Source of the DNA: Novosphingobium sp. FKTRR1
Lineage (GTDB): Bacteria > Pseudomonadota > Alphaproteobacteria > Sphingomonadales > Sphingomonadaceae
Reading direction: 5' to 3'
Assembly: GCF_020404405.1 (NCBI RefSeq)
Contig: NZ_JAIZDA010000018.1
Location: 12,501-76,500, forward strand
Length of the DNA: 64,000 nucleotides
The notes beneath the pieces were generated by a model. That model had not been told where the DNA came from. It was given only the letters and a program-made list of their open reading frames with translations, and made no database searches. The position numbers were made by a program, and so were the translations under genes. Shown here piece after piece: positions 51,645 to 60,423 of the stretch (the first letter of the stretch is position 1; the number at the start of each line of letters is the position of its first letter).

Positions 51645-52178
51645 ATGACCGCGACGGTGGACTCCCGCCCGTTTTCCATTCTGGTGCTGTGCACCGGCAA
51701 CTCTGCACGCTCGATCCTGGGCGAGGCGATACTCGAACACCTGAGCAATGGCCGGATTCGGGCCTTCAGCGCCGGCAGCAAACCCAAAGGCGTGCCGCAT
51801 CCCGGTGCCTTGCGATTGCTGGCGCGGCGCGGGATCGCGACCACAGGGTTCCGCTCGAAAAGCTGGCTTGAGTTTTCCGCGCCCGAGGCCCCGCCGATCG
51901 ACCTGGCGATCACCGTGTGCGGCAATGCGGCGGGCGAGGCATGCCCGGTATTTCGCGGAACACCGGCACACCCCCACCCGTTGCGCGCCCACTGGGGTCT
52001 GCCCGATCCGGCCGATGTCACCGGCGACGAAGCGGCCGAGGATGCCGCATTCGAGGACACCTGGCGCTGGCTGACCTTGCGCGTCGACGCGCTGCTCGCC
52101 CTGCCGTTCGAGACGATGGACCGGCACGAACTGACCGAGGCATTGGCCGCAATCGGCCAGATGGAAGGCGCCGCGTGA
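51645..52178 (+). CDS. arsenate reductase, low-molecular-weight phosphatase type
   Basis: A 177-residue protein with the phosphatase P-loop LVLCTGNSARS (C-X5-R) near residue 16, then AFSAGSKPKGVPHPGALRLL and PIDLAITVCGNAAGEACPV. Several cysteines after the P-loop could form the thioredoxin-linked relay used by this type. It is a second, unrelated arsenate reductase in the same operon. AAGGAC lies upstream of ATG 51645; a longer frame upstream overlaps arsC. Confidence 0.88.
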   Translation: MTATVDSRPFSILVLCTGNSARSILGEAILEHLSNGRIRAFSAGSKPKGVPHPGALRLLARRGIATTGFRSKSWLEFSAPEAPPIDLAITVCGNAAGEACPVFRGTPAHPHPLRAHWGLPDPADVTGDEAAEDAAFEDTWRWLTLRVDALLALPFETMDRHELTEALAAIGQMEGAA

Positions 52179-52852
52179 ACCGTCTGGCAAGCCCTCTGGC
52201 CGAAGCGCTGGGCAGCTTCCTGCTGTTTGCGACCGTGATCGGCTCGGGCGTGATGGCCGACAGGCTGAGCGGCGGCAACGTGGCGGTGGCCTTGCTGGGC
52301 AACACGATCGCCACCGGCGCCATGCTGTTCGTGCTGATCACGATGTTCGGCGCCATTTCGGGGGCGCACTTCAACCCGGCTGTGACTCTGGTGATGCGGT
52401 TGCGCGGTCAGATTTCGACCGCCGCCGCGTTGGGCCACGTCGTTGCCCAACTGGTGGGCGGCATTCTGGGTGTGTGGACGGCCCATGCGATGTTCGACCT
52501 GCCGGTGTGGCAGATATCGCAGCACGTCCGCACCGGTCCGGGCCAGTGGCTGGGCGAAGGCGTCGCCACTTTCGGGCTGTTGCTGACGATCCTTGGCACG
52601 GTGCGGATGCGCGCCGAGGCGGTGCCGACAAGCGTCGCGCTCTACATCACGGCCGCCTACTGGTTCACCTCGTCGACCAGCTTTGCCAACCCGGCGATCA
52701 CCGTGGCCCGCGCGCTGAGCGATACCTTCGCTGGTATCGCACCAGCCAGCGCCCCCGGCTTCATCGCGGCGCAACTGGCAGGCGCACTGGCCGCGCATCT
52801 GGTCGCCGATCTGCTGTTTGCCGATCCGGCGACACCGCCCAAGCCCCTCTGA
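52175..52852 (+). CDS. aquaglyceroporin, arsenic-operon type (AqpS-like)
   Basis: A 225-residue, six-helix channel of the major intrinsic protein family. Both NPA loops are intact: GAHFNPAVTLVMRLRGQ and SFANPAITVARALSDTF. In rhizobial ars operons the analogue AqpS lets trivalent arsenic leave the cell down its gradient after arsenate reduction. GTG 52175 overlaps the preceding stop (GTGA). No ArsB, Acr3 or ArsA gene is present, so this channel is likely the only arsenic exit here. Confidence 0.9.
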   Translation: MNRLASPLAEALGSFLLFATVIGSGVMADRLSGGNVAVALLGNTIATGAMLFVLITMFGAISGAHFNPAVTLVMRLRGQISTAAALGHVVAQLVGGILGVWTAHAMFDLPVWQISQHVRTGPGQWLGEGVATFGLLLTILGTVRMRAEAVPTSVALYITAAYWFTSSTSFANPAITVARALSDTFAGIAPASAPGFIAAQLAGALAAHLVADLLFADPATPPKPL

Positions 52853-52885
52853 CGCCACCGCGTCAAAGGGGCCTGGACAGCCGAC

Positions 52886-55800
52886 TTATTGCACCTTCAG
52901 CCCGGTCGGGTTCGAGACGAAGGTGATCGCGTAGTTGGTGGCAAGGCCGGTTCCGAACACCGCGTTCGCACCATTGAGCGCATATGTGCCGACCGGCGAG
53001 GCCGCCGTGGCGGGCGAGCTGACCGCGATGCTGGTGACCGTATCGCCATTGACCAGACCGGTGGTGGCCGTCGCCGCCGTCGCGGTGGCGGTCCCGGTAA
53101 CAGGGTTGGCCGCACCGAGCGCGCGGACCAACTGGTTCGGTGTCAGCGTCAACGGCCGGGCGATGACGCTGAGCGCCGTGGCGTTGGTGGCCGCCTGCGC
53201 ATAGGTGACGGTGTAGTTGGCATTGCTGATGGTGCTCAGCCCTGCGCCGGTAATGCCGTATTTGGCCACGTTCGAGGTCACGGTGGCTGCGGTGGTGAAA
53301 GCCGCCGTGCCCGAGGTGACGGTCGCCAAAGTATCGCCATTGACCAAGCCAGTGGCCGCGACCGCGCCGGTCAGCGCCGGGTTGGCCGCACCATAGACGC
53401 GGCTGGCGGCGGTGGCGGTATAAGTCACCGTTACCGCAGCGGGGTTCACCGTCAGCGCCGTGGCATTGCCTGCCGCCTGCACGAAGCTGAAGGTGTAGTT
53501 GGTGCTGTTGCCCGCAAGCCCGCTACCGTTGATGGCATACTTGCCCACCACCGACGTCGCGGTGGCAGGGGTGCTCCATGCCGCCGTGCCGGTGGTCACG
53601 GTTGCCAGCGTAGCGCCGTTGACCAGACCCGCAGCGCTGACCGTCCCCGTCAATGCCGGGTTGGCTGCACCGTAAAGGCGAGTGGCGGCGGTGGCGGTAT
53701 AGGTCACCGTGACCGGCGCCGCCGTGACCGAGAGCGCCGTCGTGTTGCCCGCTGCCTGAGCATACGTGACAGTGTAGTTGGCATTGCTGATCGTGGTCAG
53801 GCCCGCTCCGGTAATGGCGTATTTGCCCACGTTCGAGGTCGTGTCGGCGGTGGTGGTGAAGGCCGCCGTGCCGCTGGTGATCGTCGCCAGCGTCGCCCCG
53901 TTGACCAGACCCGCAGCGCTGACCGTCCCCGTCAATGCCGGGTTTGCCGCACCATAGTTCCGGCTGGCGGCGGTGGCCGCATACGTGACGGTGACCGCCG
54001 CAGGATTGATCGTCAGCGCCGTGGCGTTGCCCGCCGCCTGCACGAAGCTGAAGGCGTAGTTGCTGCTGTTACCGGCAAGCCCCGCGCCGCTCACCGCGTA
54101 CTTGCCCACGTTCGAGGTGGTGTCGGCGGTGGTGGTGAAGGCGGCAGTGCCGGTGCTGACGCTGGCCAGCGTCTGGCCGTTGACCAGACCGGTTGCGGCA
54201 ATCGTGCCGGACAGCGCCGGGTTCGCCGCGCCATAGGCCCGGCTGGCCGCCGTGGCGGAGTACGTCACCGTCAACGGGGCCGGAGTGACCGACAGCGCCG
54301 TGGCGTTGCTGACGCTTTGCGCAAAGCTGATGGTGTAGTTCGCGCTCGCCCCGGTCAGGCCGCTGCCGGTAACCGCATACTTGCCGACGTTGCTGGCGCC
54401 ACTGGCGGCGCTGGCGAACACCGCGGTGCCCGTGGCGACAGCGCCAAGGCTATCGCCGTTGGCAAGACCAACCGCCGTGACCGAGCCGGTCAGCGTCGGG
54501 TTGGCCGAACCATACAGGCGCGTGGCCGCATCGGCGACATAGACGATCGCCAGCGGACGCGCCGTCACGCTAAGCGCCGTGGCGTTGCCCGCTGCCTGTG
54601 CGAAGGTGAAACTGTAGTTGGCGCTGTTGGCGCTCAACCCCGCACCGTTGATCGCGTACTGCCCCACGCCCGATGTGATGAGCGCGCTGGTGGTGAAGCT
54701 GGCCGTGCCGCTGGTGATCGTCGCCAGCGTATCGCTGTTCTGCAACCCGGTGGCGGTGACCGTGCCGGTATAGACCGGATCGGCCGAGCCATAGGTCCGG
54801 CTTGCGGTGTTGGCGGCATACGTCACCGTGACCGGCGCCGGCGTGATCGTCAGCGTGGCGGCGGTGGGCACGATCACCCGGTAACCGACGCCCAACGTCG
54901 AGATGGCGGCGGTGTTGCGACCGATGGCATAGCTGCCCACGCCCGAAGTGCCGACCGCCGTGGTGCTGAACAGGTTGGCCACCGGCAAGGTATCGCCCGG
55001 CGTGTCGAACACGAAAGGTGTTGGCCCGCCTGCCACGATGGTTCCGCCAAAGGCCGGGTTGGCCGCGCCATAGGTCCGCGTGGCGCTGGTCGGGTTGGCG
55101 ACGACCACGGGGGTCAGCGCGTAAAGCTGCGGGTAGAACGCGGCGGTCTGTCCGGCCTGCCCGACTTGCGACGGCGGCGACCAGGTGCTGGTGAAGTTCC
55201 AGCCCGCATACGTGGTGGCATAACTGTTGAAGTCGGTCATCTGCGCGGTGGTCAGCCCGGCAGTGGCGACACAACTGGCAACCGCCACCCCGCACATCGC
55301 GCTCTGGCCCGAGGTGGTCTTGTTCCACACCGACCGGGTGATCGTTGTCCCCGCTTCGGCCGAGCCGATCAGCCCGCCGACCGCGAGGGTGCCCACGCCG
55401 CCGGTGACCAGCCCGACCGAATAAGTCTGGTTGAAGCGTGTGCCATAGCTGCGCCCGACCAGCCCGCCGATCCCGTTGGAGGCATCGCTCGCGCTGACGT
55501 TGCCCAGCGCATACGCCTGATAGACCGAATTGTAGTCGATTTCGCCCACCAGTCCGCCGACATACAACGCTTGCGCCCCGGCCTTCACCGTGCCCGCGGC
55601 ATAGGCCGTGGTGATCGAATTGTTGGCATAGCCGGACAGGCCGCCGACATATTGGCTGCCCGATCCGGTCGCCGTCACCGAACCGGTGGCATAGGCCTGG
55701 GTCAGCGAGCCGTTCTGCGAACCGATCAGCCCGCCGATGTACGAACCGGTTCCGCCCACCGCCGCCGTGCCGACCAGCACGTTGCCGCTGGCGCGCGCCT

Positions 55801-58800
55801 GCACGATTGCCACGCCGCTGCCACCGGCGAGCCCGCCGACGTTGGTGCTGCCGGTGCCGACGGTGACATTGCCGGTGGCGCGCAACTGGCTGCTGGTTCC
55901 GGCCACCTGGCTGCCGATCAACCCGCCAACGAAGTTGCTGCCGGAGCCCGATGTCACCGCGCCGGTTGCGCTGGACTGGGTGACCCAACCACCCGAATAG
56001 CCGATCAGCCCGCCCACGTACTGCGCGCCATTGGCCGCCGTCACCGCGCCGCTGGCCGACGATCCGGTGGTGCCGTCCGAGGTAGAACCTGCCAGACCGC
56101 CGATATTGTTGCCGGCGCCCGTTACCGCACCGGCTGCGCTCGACTGGTTGATCGTGCCGCCTGCCAGCTGACCGACCAGCCCGCCAACATAGCTGCCGCC
56201 GCTGACCGCGCCCGCAGCCGACGACTGGAACAGGCCGGTGCCGGTGTTGTAACCGATCAGCCCGCCAACATTGGTGGTATTGGCGCCGCCGGTGACTTTG
56301 CCGGTGGCAAAGCTGTTCTGGATGATCCCGCTGTTGTAGCCGATCAGCCCGCCGACAGAGTTGACCGCTGTCGGGGTGGTTGAAGTGGTAACCGCGCCGG
56401 TGGCCGATCCGTTCAGGACCGACATGCCGTTCGCGCCGATCAGCCCGCCGATGTTGGAATAGGTGTTGCCCGCCTGCCCGATCTGGGTTGCCGCGCCGCT
56501 GGCCTTGCTGTTGGTCAGGCTGCCACCCGTGGCGCTGCCGATCAGCCCGCCCACGTTGCCGCTGCCGGTCACCGCGCCGATGGCGCTGGCATTGTCGACA
56601 TCGGTGTTGTCCAGCTTGCCGATCAACCCGCCGATGCCGCCATTGACGCCGCTTTCCAGCCCGCTCACGACATTGCCCTGCGCATAGCTGCCGCTGACCA
56701 GACTGCCGCTGACATAGCCGGCCAGACCACCCACCGAGGTCGCGTTCGTGCCCGTCGTCACCAGCCCAGTGGCATAGCTGTTGGTCAGGTTGGCGTTGTC
56801 GAAGTAGCCGACCAGCCCGCCCACGTTGTTGGCATCGTTGCCTGCGGTGACCGCGCCCTTGGCAAACGATTGGTCGATCGAGACATCGCTGGCATAGCCA
56901 ACCAGACCGCCGATATGCTGCGTGCCATTGCCGCCCGAAACCGCGCCGATGGCGTTCGATCCGGTCAAGGTGCTGCCGCCCGCGCTGTTCCCCGTAAAGT
57001 TGCCGACCAGCCCGCCGACATAGCTGCTGTTGGCACCCACGGTGACACTGGCGATGGTGTTGGAGAGCGAGATCGAGCCCGGCCCGTACCAGCCTACCAG
57101 ACCGCCGACATAGGCTACGCTGTTGCCGCCGACGACGGCACCGTTGGCATAGCTGCTGGCGATGTTCAGGTTGGTCTGTCCGGCCAGTCCACCGACGTAG
57201 TACGCGTTGTTGCCGACGGTGACCGTTCCCTTGGCGAACGAATTGGTCAGCGACGTGTCGTTGCCCGTCCCGATCAGGCCGCCGATCGAATTGGCGTTGT
57301 TGCCCGCCTTGACCGCGCCGGTCGCGCTCGATCCGGTGACCGCCACGGTAAAGCCGTTGCTGCTGATGTTGCCGATCAACCCGCCGACCGAACCATAGTT
57401 GTCACCCGCCGTGACACTGCCCGACGCCGTGCTGCCGCTTACGGTCAGGTTGGCGTTGTACAAGTACAGACGGCCGACCAGACCACCAATATTGTAATAT
57501 CCGCTGCCGGTACTGCCAGTCGTAACGTTGCCCGTGGCATAGAGGTTGTTGAGGCTGGCCCCGTAGTCATAGCCGATCAGCCCGCCGACATCGTAGGAAT
57601 CGTTGCCCGTGGTGACCGCGCCCTTGGCATAGAGGCCGGTCAGCGTCGCCCCGCCGGTCCCGTCGAAGTTGCCGACCAGCCCGCCGACGCTGGCCGCATT
57701 AGCCCCCGTCGTCACCGCGCCGGTGGCATAGCTGGTTGCGATCGAGCCGGATCCTGCGCCCACCAGACCGCCGACGCGAAGGCTGTTGGCTCCGGCGGTG
57801 ACGGTGCCGGTGGCATACGTGGTGTTCAGCGCGGCCGCGCTATTACCCACCAATCCGCCAATGTAGTTGGCGCTGGCGCCGACCATGACCGCGCCGGTGG
57901 CAAAGCTGTTGGTGATGGTTGGCGTCACGCCGTTCAGATCGACGCCCCCGACCAGCCCGCCGATATAGCTGCTGTTGTCCCCCGTCGTGACCGAGCCGAT
58001 CGCGCTGCTCGATGCGATGCTGGCACCATTGCTCGAGCCCACCAGTCCGCCGACGAAGCTCGCCTGCAAAGGTGCCGCCGCCGTGCCGACCAGCACGTTG
58101 CCGCTGGCGGTCGAGCCGGTGATGGAGGTGCCGATGGCATCGTCCAGACCAACGAGCCCACCTATATAGACGCTGCCGTTGCCGACCGTGACGGTGCCGG
58201 TGGCCGAAGATCCGCTGATCGTCGTGCCGGCTGCACAAGGGTTGCTGGAGCAGGTGAATTGCCCGACCAGACCGCCGACATAGTTGCCGGTCAACAGGCT
58301 GGTCGACACCGCGCCGGTCGCCTTCGATCCGGTGATCGCCGAATCCACGCTATAGCCGACCAGACCGCCGACTTGCGCTGCGGTATAGCCCGCCACCGCG
58401 CTGGTGGTCACCGAACCTGACGCCGTGGAGTTCAGCACCGCTCCGGTCTGCAGGCGCCCGACAAGCCCGCCGATGTAGTTACCCGGCCCTGCGCTCAGCG
58501 TCACGGCGGTGGTGGCGTTGCTGATCTTTGAACTGACCGAATAGCCGACCAGTCCGCCCACCGAATTGCTGATGCCCGAGGAGGTGACCGTCCCGGTGAC
58601 GCTGACGTTGCTCATTTGCGCGCCATTGCCGGTGTTGTAGTCCGAGTTGTAGCCGATCAGTCCGCCAACATAGGACGTTCCGCCCAGAATGTTCACGTTG
58701 GTCAGGTTCAGGTTGGCGATCGTGTTCTTGCCATCGCCCCCGACCTGTCCGAACAGGCCGACCGCATTGACGCTCGACCGGCTGATCTTCAGCTTGTCGA

Positions 58801-60397
58801 TGGTGAAGCCTTGCCCGTCGAAGTTACCGGCAAAGCCGACATTGCTGTTCAGCACATTGCCCGCGGCATCGGTCCCCAGCGGGACGAAGTTGGCGATGGT
58901 GGAGGCGTCGATGTTCTTGGAGAGGGCGTAGTTGTCGGTGAGGTTGGTGTTGATCGCCTGCAGCTTGGCGGCGGTGTTGACCAGTTCGTAGGCGGTCACT
59001 TTGCCCGCTGCTGTGACGGCCGGGAACGCCACCGCCGTGCCGAAGGTTGTCGGGTTGTAATAGATCTTGGCCGTCGAGCCCGCGCCGGTCAGCTTGGCGG
59101 TGATGCCGCTGCCGAACGTGACCGTGCCGGTGCCGGTGCCGGTGTTGTCGGCGCGCAGCACCAGACCCGCATTGGCCCCGGTCGCCGAAATCGCCTTGTT
59201 CACCGCCACGGTGCGGAACGCCGAGAGCGTCAGCGTGTTGCCGCTCGCCCAGCTCACCGCATCGTTGACCAGCACATCGCCATTGGTGCCGGTCGCCCCG
59301 CCCGAGGTGATCGTCACCGACGTCGTCGCCAGATTGGTGCCCAGCGCCGCGCCGGTGATGTCCCCGCCGCTCGCCGCGATCACATAGTCGGTCGGGTCGA
59401 TCAGCCAGGTGCCGGTCTTGCCTTTGGCCGAACCGGTGTTCACGCTCAGGCCCGTGGCCGCCACGTGCGCGCCCGAGGTTTCGACAAAGCCGCCGTCGCC
59501 GCTGGTGCCCGTCGCGCGCGCGCTGATGGCGCCGCTGGCGGTTACCGTGCCGCCCGCCCCGCCCAGCAGCCGGATGCTGCCACCGTTGCCGCTCGCGCTG
59601 TCGGCGTTGATCGCGCCGGTCAGGTTGACGACATTGCGCACCAGATCCTTGGCCGTCGCCGCCGACAGGATCACCTGCCCGCCGCTGGCGCTGATGCTGC
59701 CGCTGCTCGCCACCAGCGCGCCCGATCCGGCCACGCTCGAAGGCACCGCCACCTGCAGGAACGCCCCGCCGTTGAGGTCGAGCGCGATGCTCTCGCCCGA
59801 ACCCAGCCCGACTTTGCCCAGCGGCGCCACGATCGTCCCGGCATTGCCGACGCTGCCGCCCAGCAGCGCGACATAGCCGCCCGAGCCGGTCGTGATCGCC
59901 CCGGCATTGCTGACCGACGCCGAGGCGCCCTTGCCGGTGAACTTCGCCTTGCCCGCCACGAAATCGGCGTTGGCGATGTCGAGCGTCGAGGCGACGAAGC
60001 CGCCGCCGGTCTGGACCGAGCCGGTCGAGGTGATCGCGATGCCGTTGGGGTTGACCAGATAGACCGCGCCATTGGCCACGATCGACCCGGCGATGGTCGA
60101 GGTCGTCAGCCCGGTGACACGGTTGAGCGTGGCACTGGTGACGCCGGGCTGGACAAAGCTGACCTTGCCGCCGCCGCCGACCGAAAAGCTGCTCCAGTCA
60201 ACCACCGCGCGCGCGCTGGTCTGGGTGACGGTCAGCGTGCCTGCAGAGGGCGCCGAAATGCTGGCGCTGCCCGCGCTGACACTGCCCCCCGTGGGCAGCG
60301 CCTGCGCCTGCGCACCAGTGGCACCCACAACCCCGCCCAGCACACTGGTGGCCAGCAACGCAAGACGCAAACGACGATCAAGACGGACCGAACCCAT
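52886..60397 (-). CDS. giant two-partner secretion exoprotein (TpsA) with GLUG and MBG repeats
   Basis: A 2503-residue protein. Signal peptide: residues 1-32, ending GAQAQA. Residues about 33-270: the TPS secretion domain of the filamentous haemagglutinin group, with VVDWSSFSVGG, VTSATLNRVTG and YLVNPNGIAI. Residues about 270-560: Gly/Ala/Thr-rich beta-helix. Residues about 564-1750: about 36 GLUG-type motifs (YVGGLVG and variants) in 25-40-residue units. Residues about 1760-2503: eight MBG/YDG-type repeats, six of them about 92 residues long (TASRTYGAANPALTGT pattern). Only four cysteines (a CSSNPC and a CGVAVASC pair). It is exported by the TpsB gene just upstream and probably acts as a surface adhesin or biofilm protein. 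Confidence 0.9.
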   Translation of the reverse strand: MGSVRLDRRLRLALLATSVLGGVVGATGAQAQALPTGGSVSAGSASISAPSAGTLTVTQTSARAVVDWSSFSVGGGGKVSFVQPGVTSATLNRVTGLTTSTIAGSIVANGAVYLVNPNGIAITSTGSVQTGGGFVASTLDIANADFVAGKAKFTGKGASASVSNAGAITTGSGGYVALLGGSVGNAGTIVAPLGKVGLGSGESIALDLNGGAFLQVAVPSSVAGSGALVASSGSISASGGQVILSAATAKDLVRNVVNLTGAINADSASGNGGSIRLLGGAGGTVTASGAISARATGTSGDGGFVETSGAHVAATGLSVNTGSAKGKTGTWLIDPTDYVIAASGGDITGAALGTNLATTSVTITSGGATGTNGDVLVNDAVSWASGNTLTLSAFRTVAVNKAISATGANAGLVLRADNTGTGTGTVTFGSGITAKLTGAGSTAKIYYNPTTFGTAVAFPAVTAAGKVTAYELVNTAAKLQAINTNLTDNYALSKNIDASTIANFVPLGTDAAGNVLNSNVGFAGNFDGQGFTIDKLKISRSSVNAVGLFGQVGGDGKNTIANLNLTNVNILGGTSYVGGLIGYNSDYNTGNGAQMSNVSVTGTVTSSGISNSVGGLVGYSVSSKISNATTAVTLSAGPGNYIGGLVGRLQTGAVLNSTASGSVTTSAVAGYTAAQVGGLVGYSVDSAITGSKATGAVSTSLLTGNYVGGLVGQFTCSSNPCAAGTTISGSSATGTVTVGNGSVYIGGLVGLDDAIGTSITGSTASGNVLVGTAAAPLQASFVGGLVGSSNGASIASSSAIGSVTTGDNSSYIGGLVGGVDLNGVTPTITNSFATGAVMVGASANYIGGLVGNSAAALNTTYATGTVTAGANSLRVGGLVGAGSGSIATSYATGAVTTGANAASVGGLVGNFDGTGGATLTGLYAKGAVTTGNDSYDVGGLIGYDYGASLNNLYATGNVTTGSTGSGYYNIGGLVGRLYLYNANLTVSGSTASGSVTAGDNYGSVGGLIGNISSNGFTVAVTGSSATGAVKAGNNANSIGGLIGTGNDTSLTNSFAKGTVTVGNNAYYVGGLAGQTNLNIASSYANGAVVGGNSVAYVGGLVGWYGPGSISLSNTIASVTVGANSSYVGGLVGNFTGNSAGGSTLTGSNAIGAVSGGNGTQHIGGLVGYASDVSIDQSFAKGAVTAGNDANNVGGLVGYFDNANLTNSYATGLVTTGTNATSVGGLAGYVSGSLVSGSYAQGNVVSGLESGVNGGIGGLIGKLDNTDVDNASAIGAVTGSGNVGGLIGSATGGSLTNSKASGAATQIGQAGNTYSNIGGLIGANGMSVLNGSATGAVTTSTTPTAVNSVGGLIGYNSGIIQNSFATGKVTGGANTTNVGGLIGYNTGTGLFQSSAAGAVSGGSYVGGLVGQLAGGTINQSSAAGAVTGAGNNIGGLAGSTSDGTTGSSASGAVTAANGAQYVGGLIGYSGGWVTQSSATGAVTSGSGSNFVGGLIGSQVAGTSSQLRATGNVTVGTGSTNVGGLAGGSGVAIVQARASGNVLVGTAAVGGTGSYIGGLIGSQNGSLTQAYATGSVTATGSGSQYVGGLSGYANNSITTAYAAGTVKAGAQALYVGGLVGEIDYNSVYQAYALGNVSASDASNGIGGLVGRSYGTRFNQTYSVGLVTGGVGTLAVGGLIGSAEAGTTITRSVWNKTTSGQSAMCGVAVASCVATAGLTTAQMTDFNSYATTYAGWNFTSTWSPPSQVGQAGQTAAFYPQLYALTPVVVANPTSATRTYGAANPAFGGTIVAGGPTPFVFDTPGDTLPVANLFSTTAVGTSGVGSYAIGRNTAAISTLGVGYRVIVPTAATLTITPAPVTVTYAANTASRTYGSADPVYTGTVTATGLQNSDTLATITSGTASFTTSALITSGVGQYAINGAGLSANSANYSFTFAQAAGNATALSVTARPLAIVYVADAATRLYGSANPTLTGSVTAVGLANGDSLGAVATGTAVFASAASGASNVGKYAVTGSGLTGASANYTISFAQSVSNATALSVTPAPLTVTYSATAASRAYGAANPALSGTIAATGLVNGQTLASVSTGTAAFTTTADTTSNVGKYAVSGAGLAGNSSNYAFSFVQAAGNATALTINPAAVTVTYAATAASRNYGAANPALTGTVSAAGLVNGATLATITSGTAAFTTTADTTSNVGKYAITGAGLTTISNANYTVTYAQAAGNTTALSVTAAPVTVTYTATAATRLYGAANPALTGTVSAAGLVNGATLATVTTGTAAWSTPATATSVVGKYAINGSGLAGNSTNYTFSFVQAAGNATALTVNPAAVTVTYTATAASRVYGAANPALTGAVAATGLVNGDTLATVTSGTAAFTTAATVTSNVAKYGITGAGLSTISNANYTVTYAQAATNATALSVIARPLTLTPNQLVRALGAANPVTGTATATAATATTGLVNGDTVTSIAVSSPATAASPVGTYALNGANAVFGTGLATNYAITFVSNPTGLKVQ
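52890..55110 (-). repeat. array of eight MBG-type repeats in the exoprotein gene
   Basis: Units of about 277-282 bp; six are regular and begin with the RxYGAANPALTGT strand, the first and last are divergent. Neighbouring copies are very alike in DNA, so copy number is prone to change and to assembly error. Confidence 0.85.
55250..58705 (-). repeat. array of about 36 GLUG-type motifs in the exoprotein gene
   Basis: Each unit encodes a GGLVG/GGLIG core followed by a variable loop and an SxATGxVT strand. Unit length varies (about 75-120 bp), unlike the regular downstream array, indicating an older and more diverged amplification. Confidence 0.8.
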
Positions 60398-60423
60398 GAT
60401 AAATCCCCCGGTTCAAATGCTAA

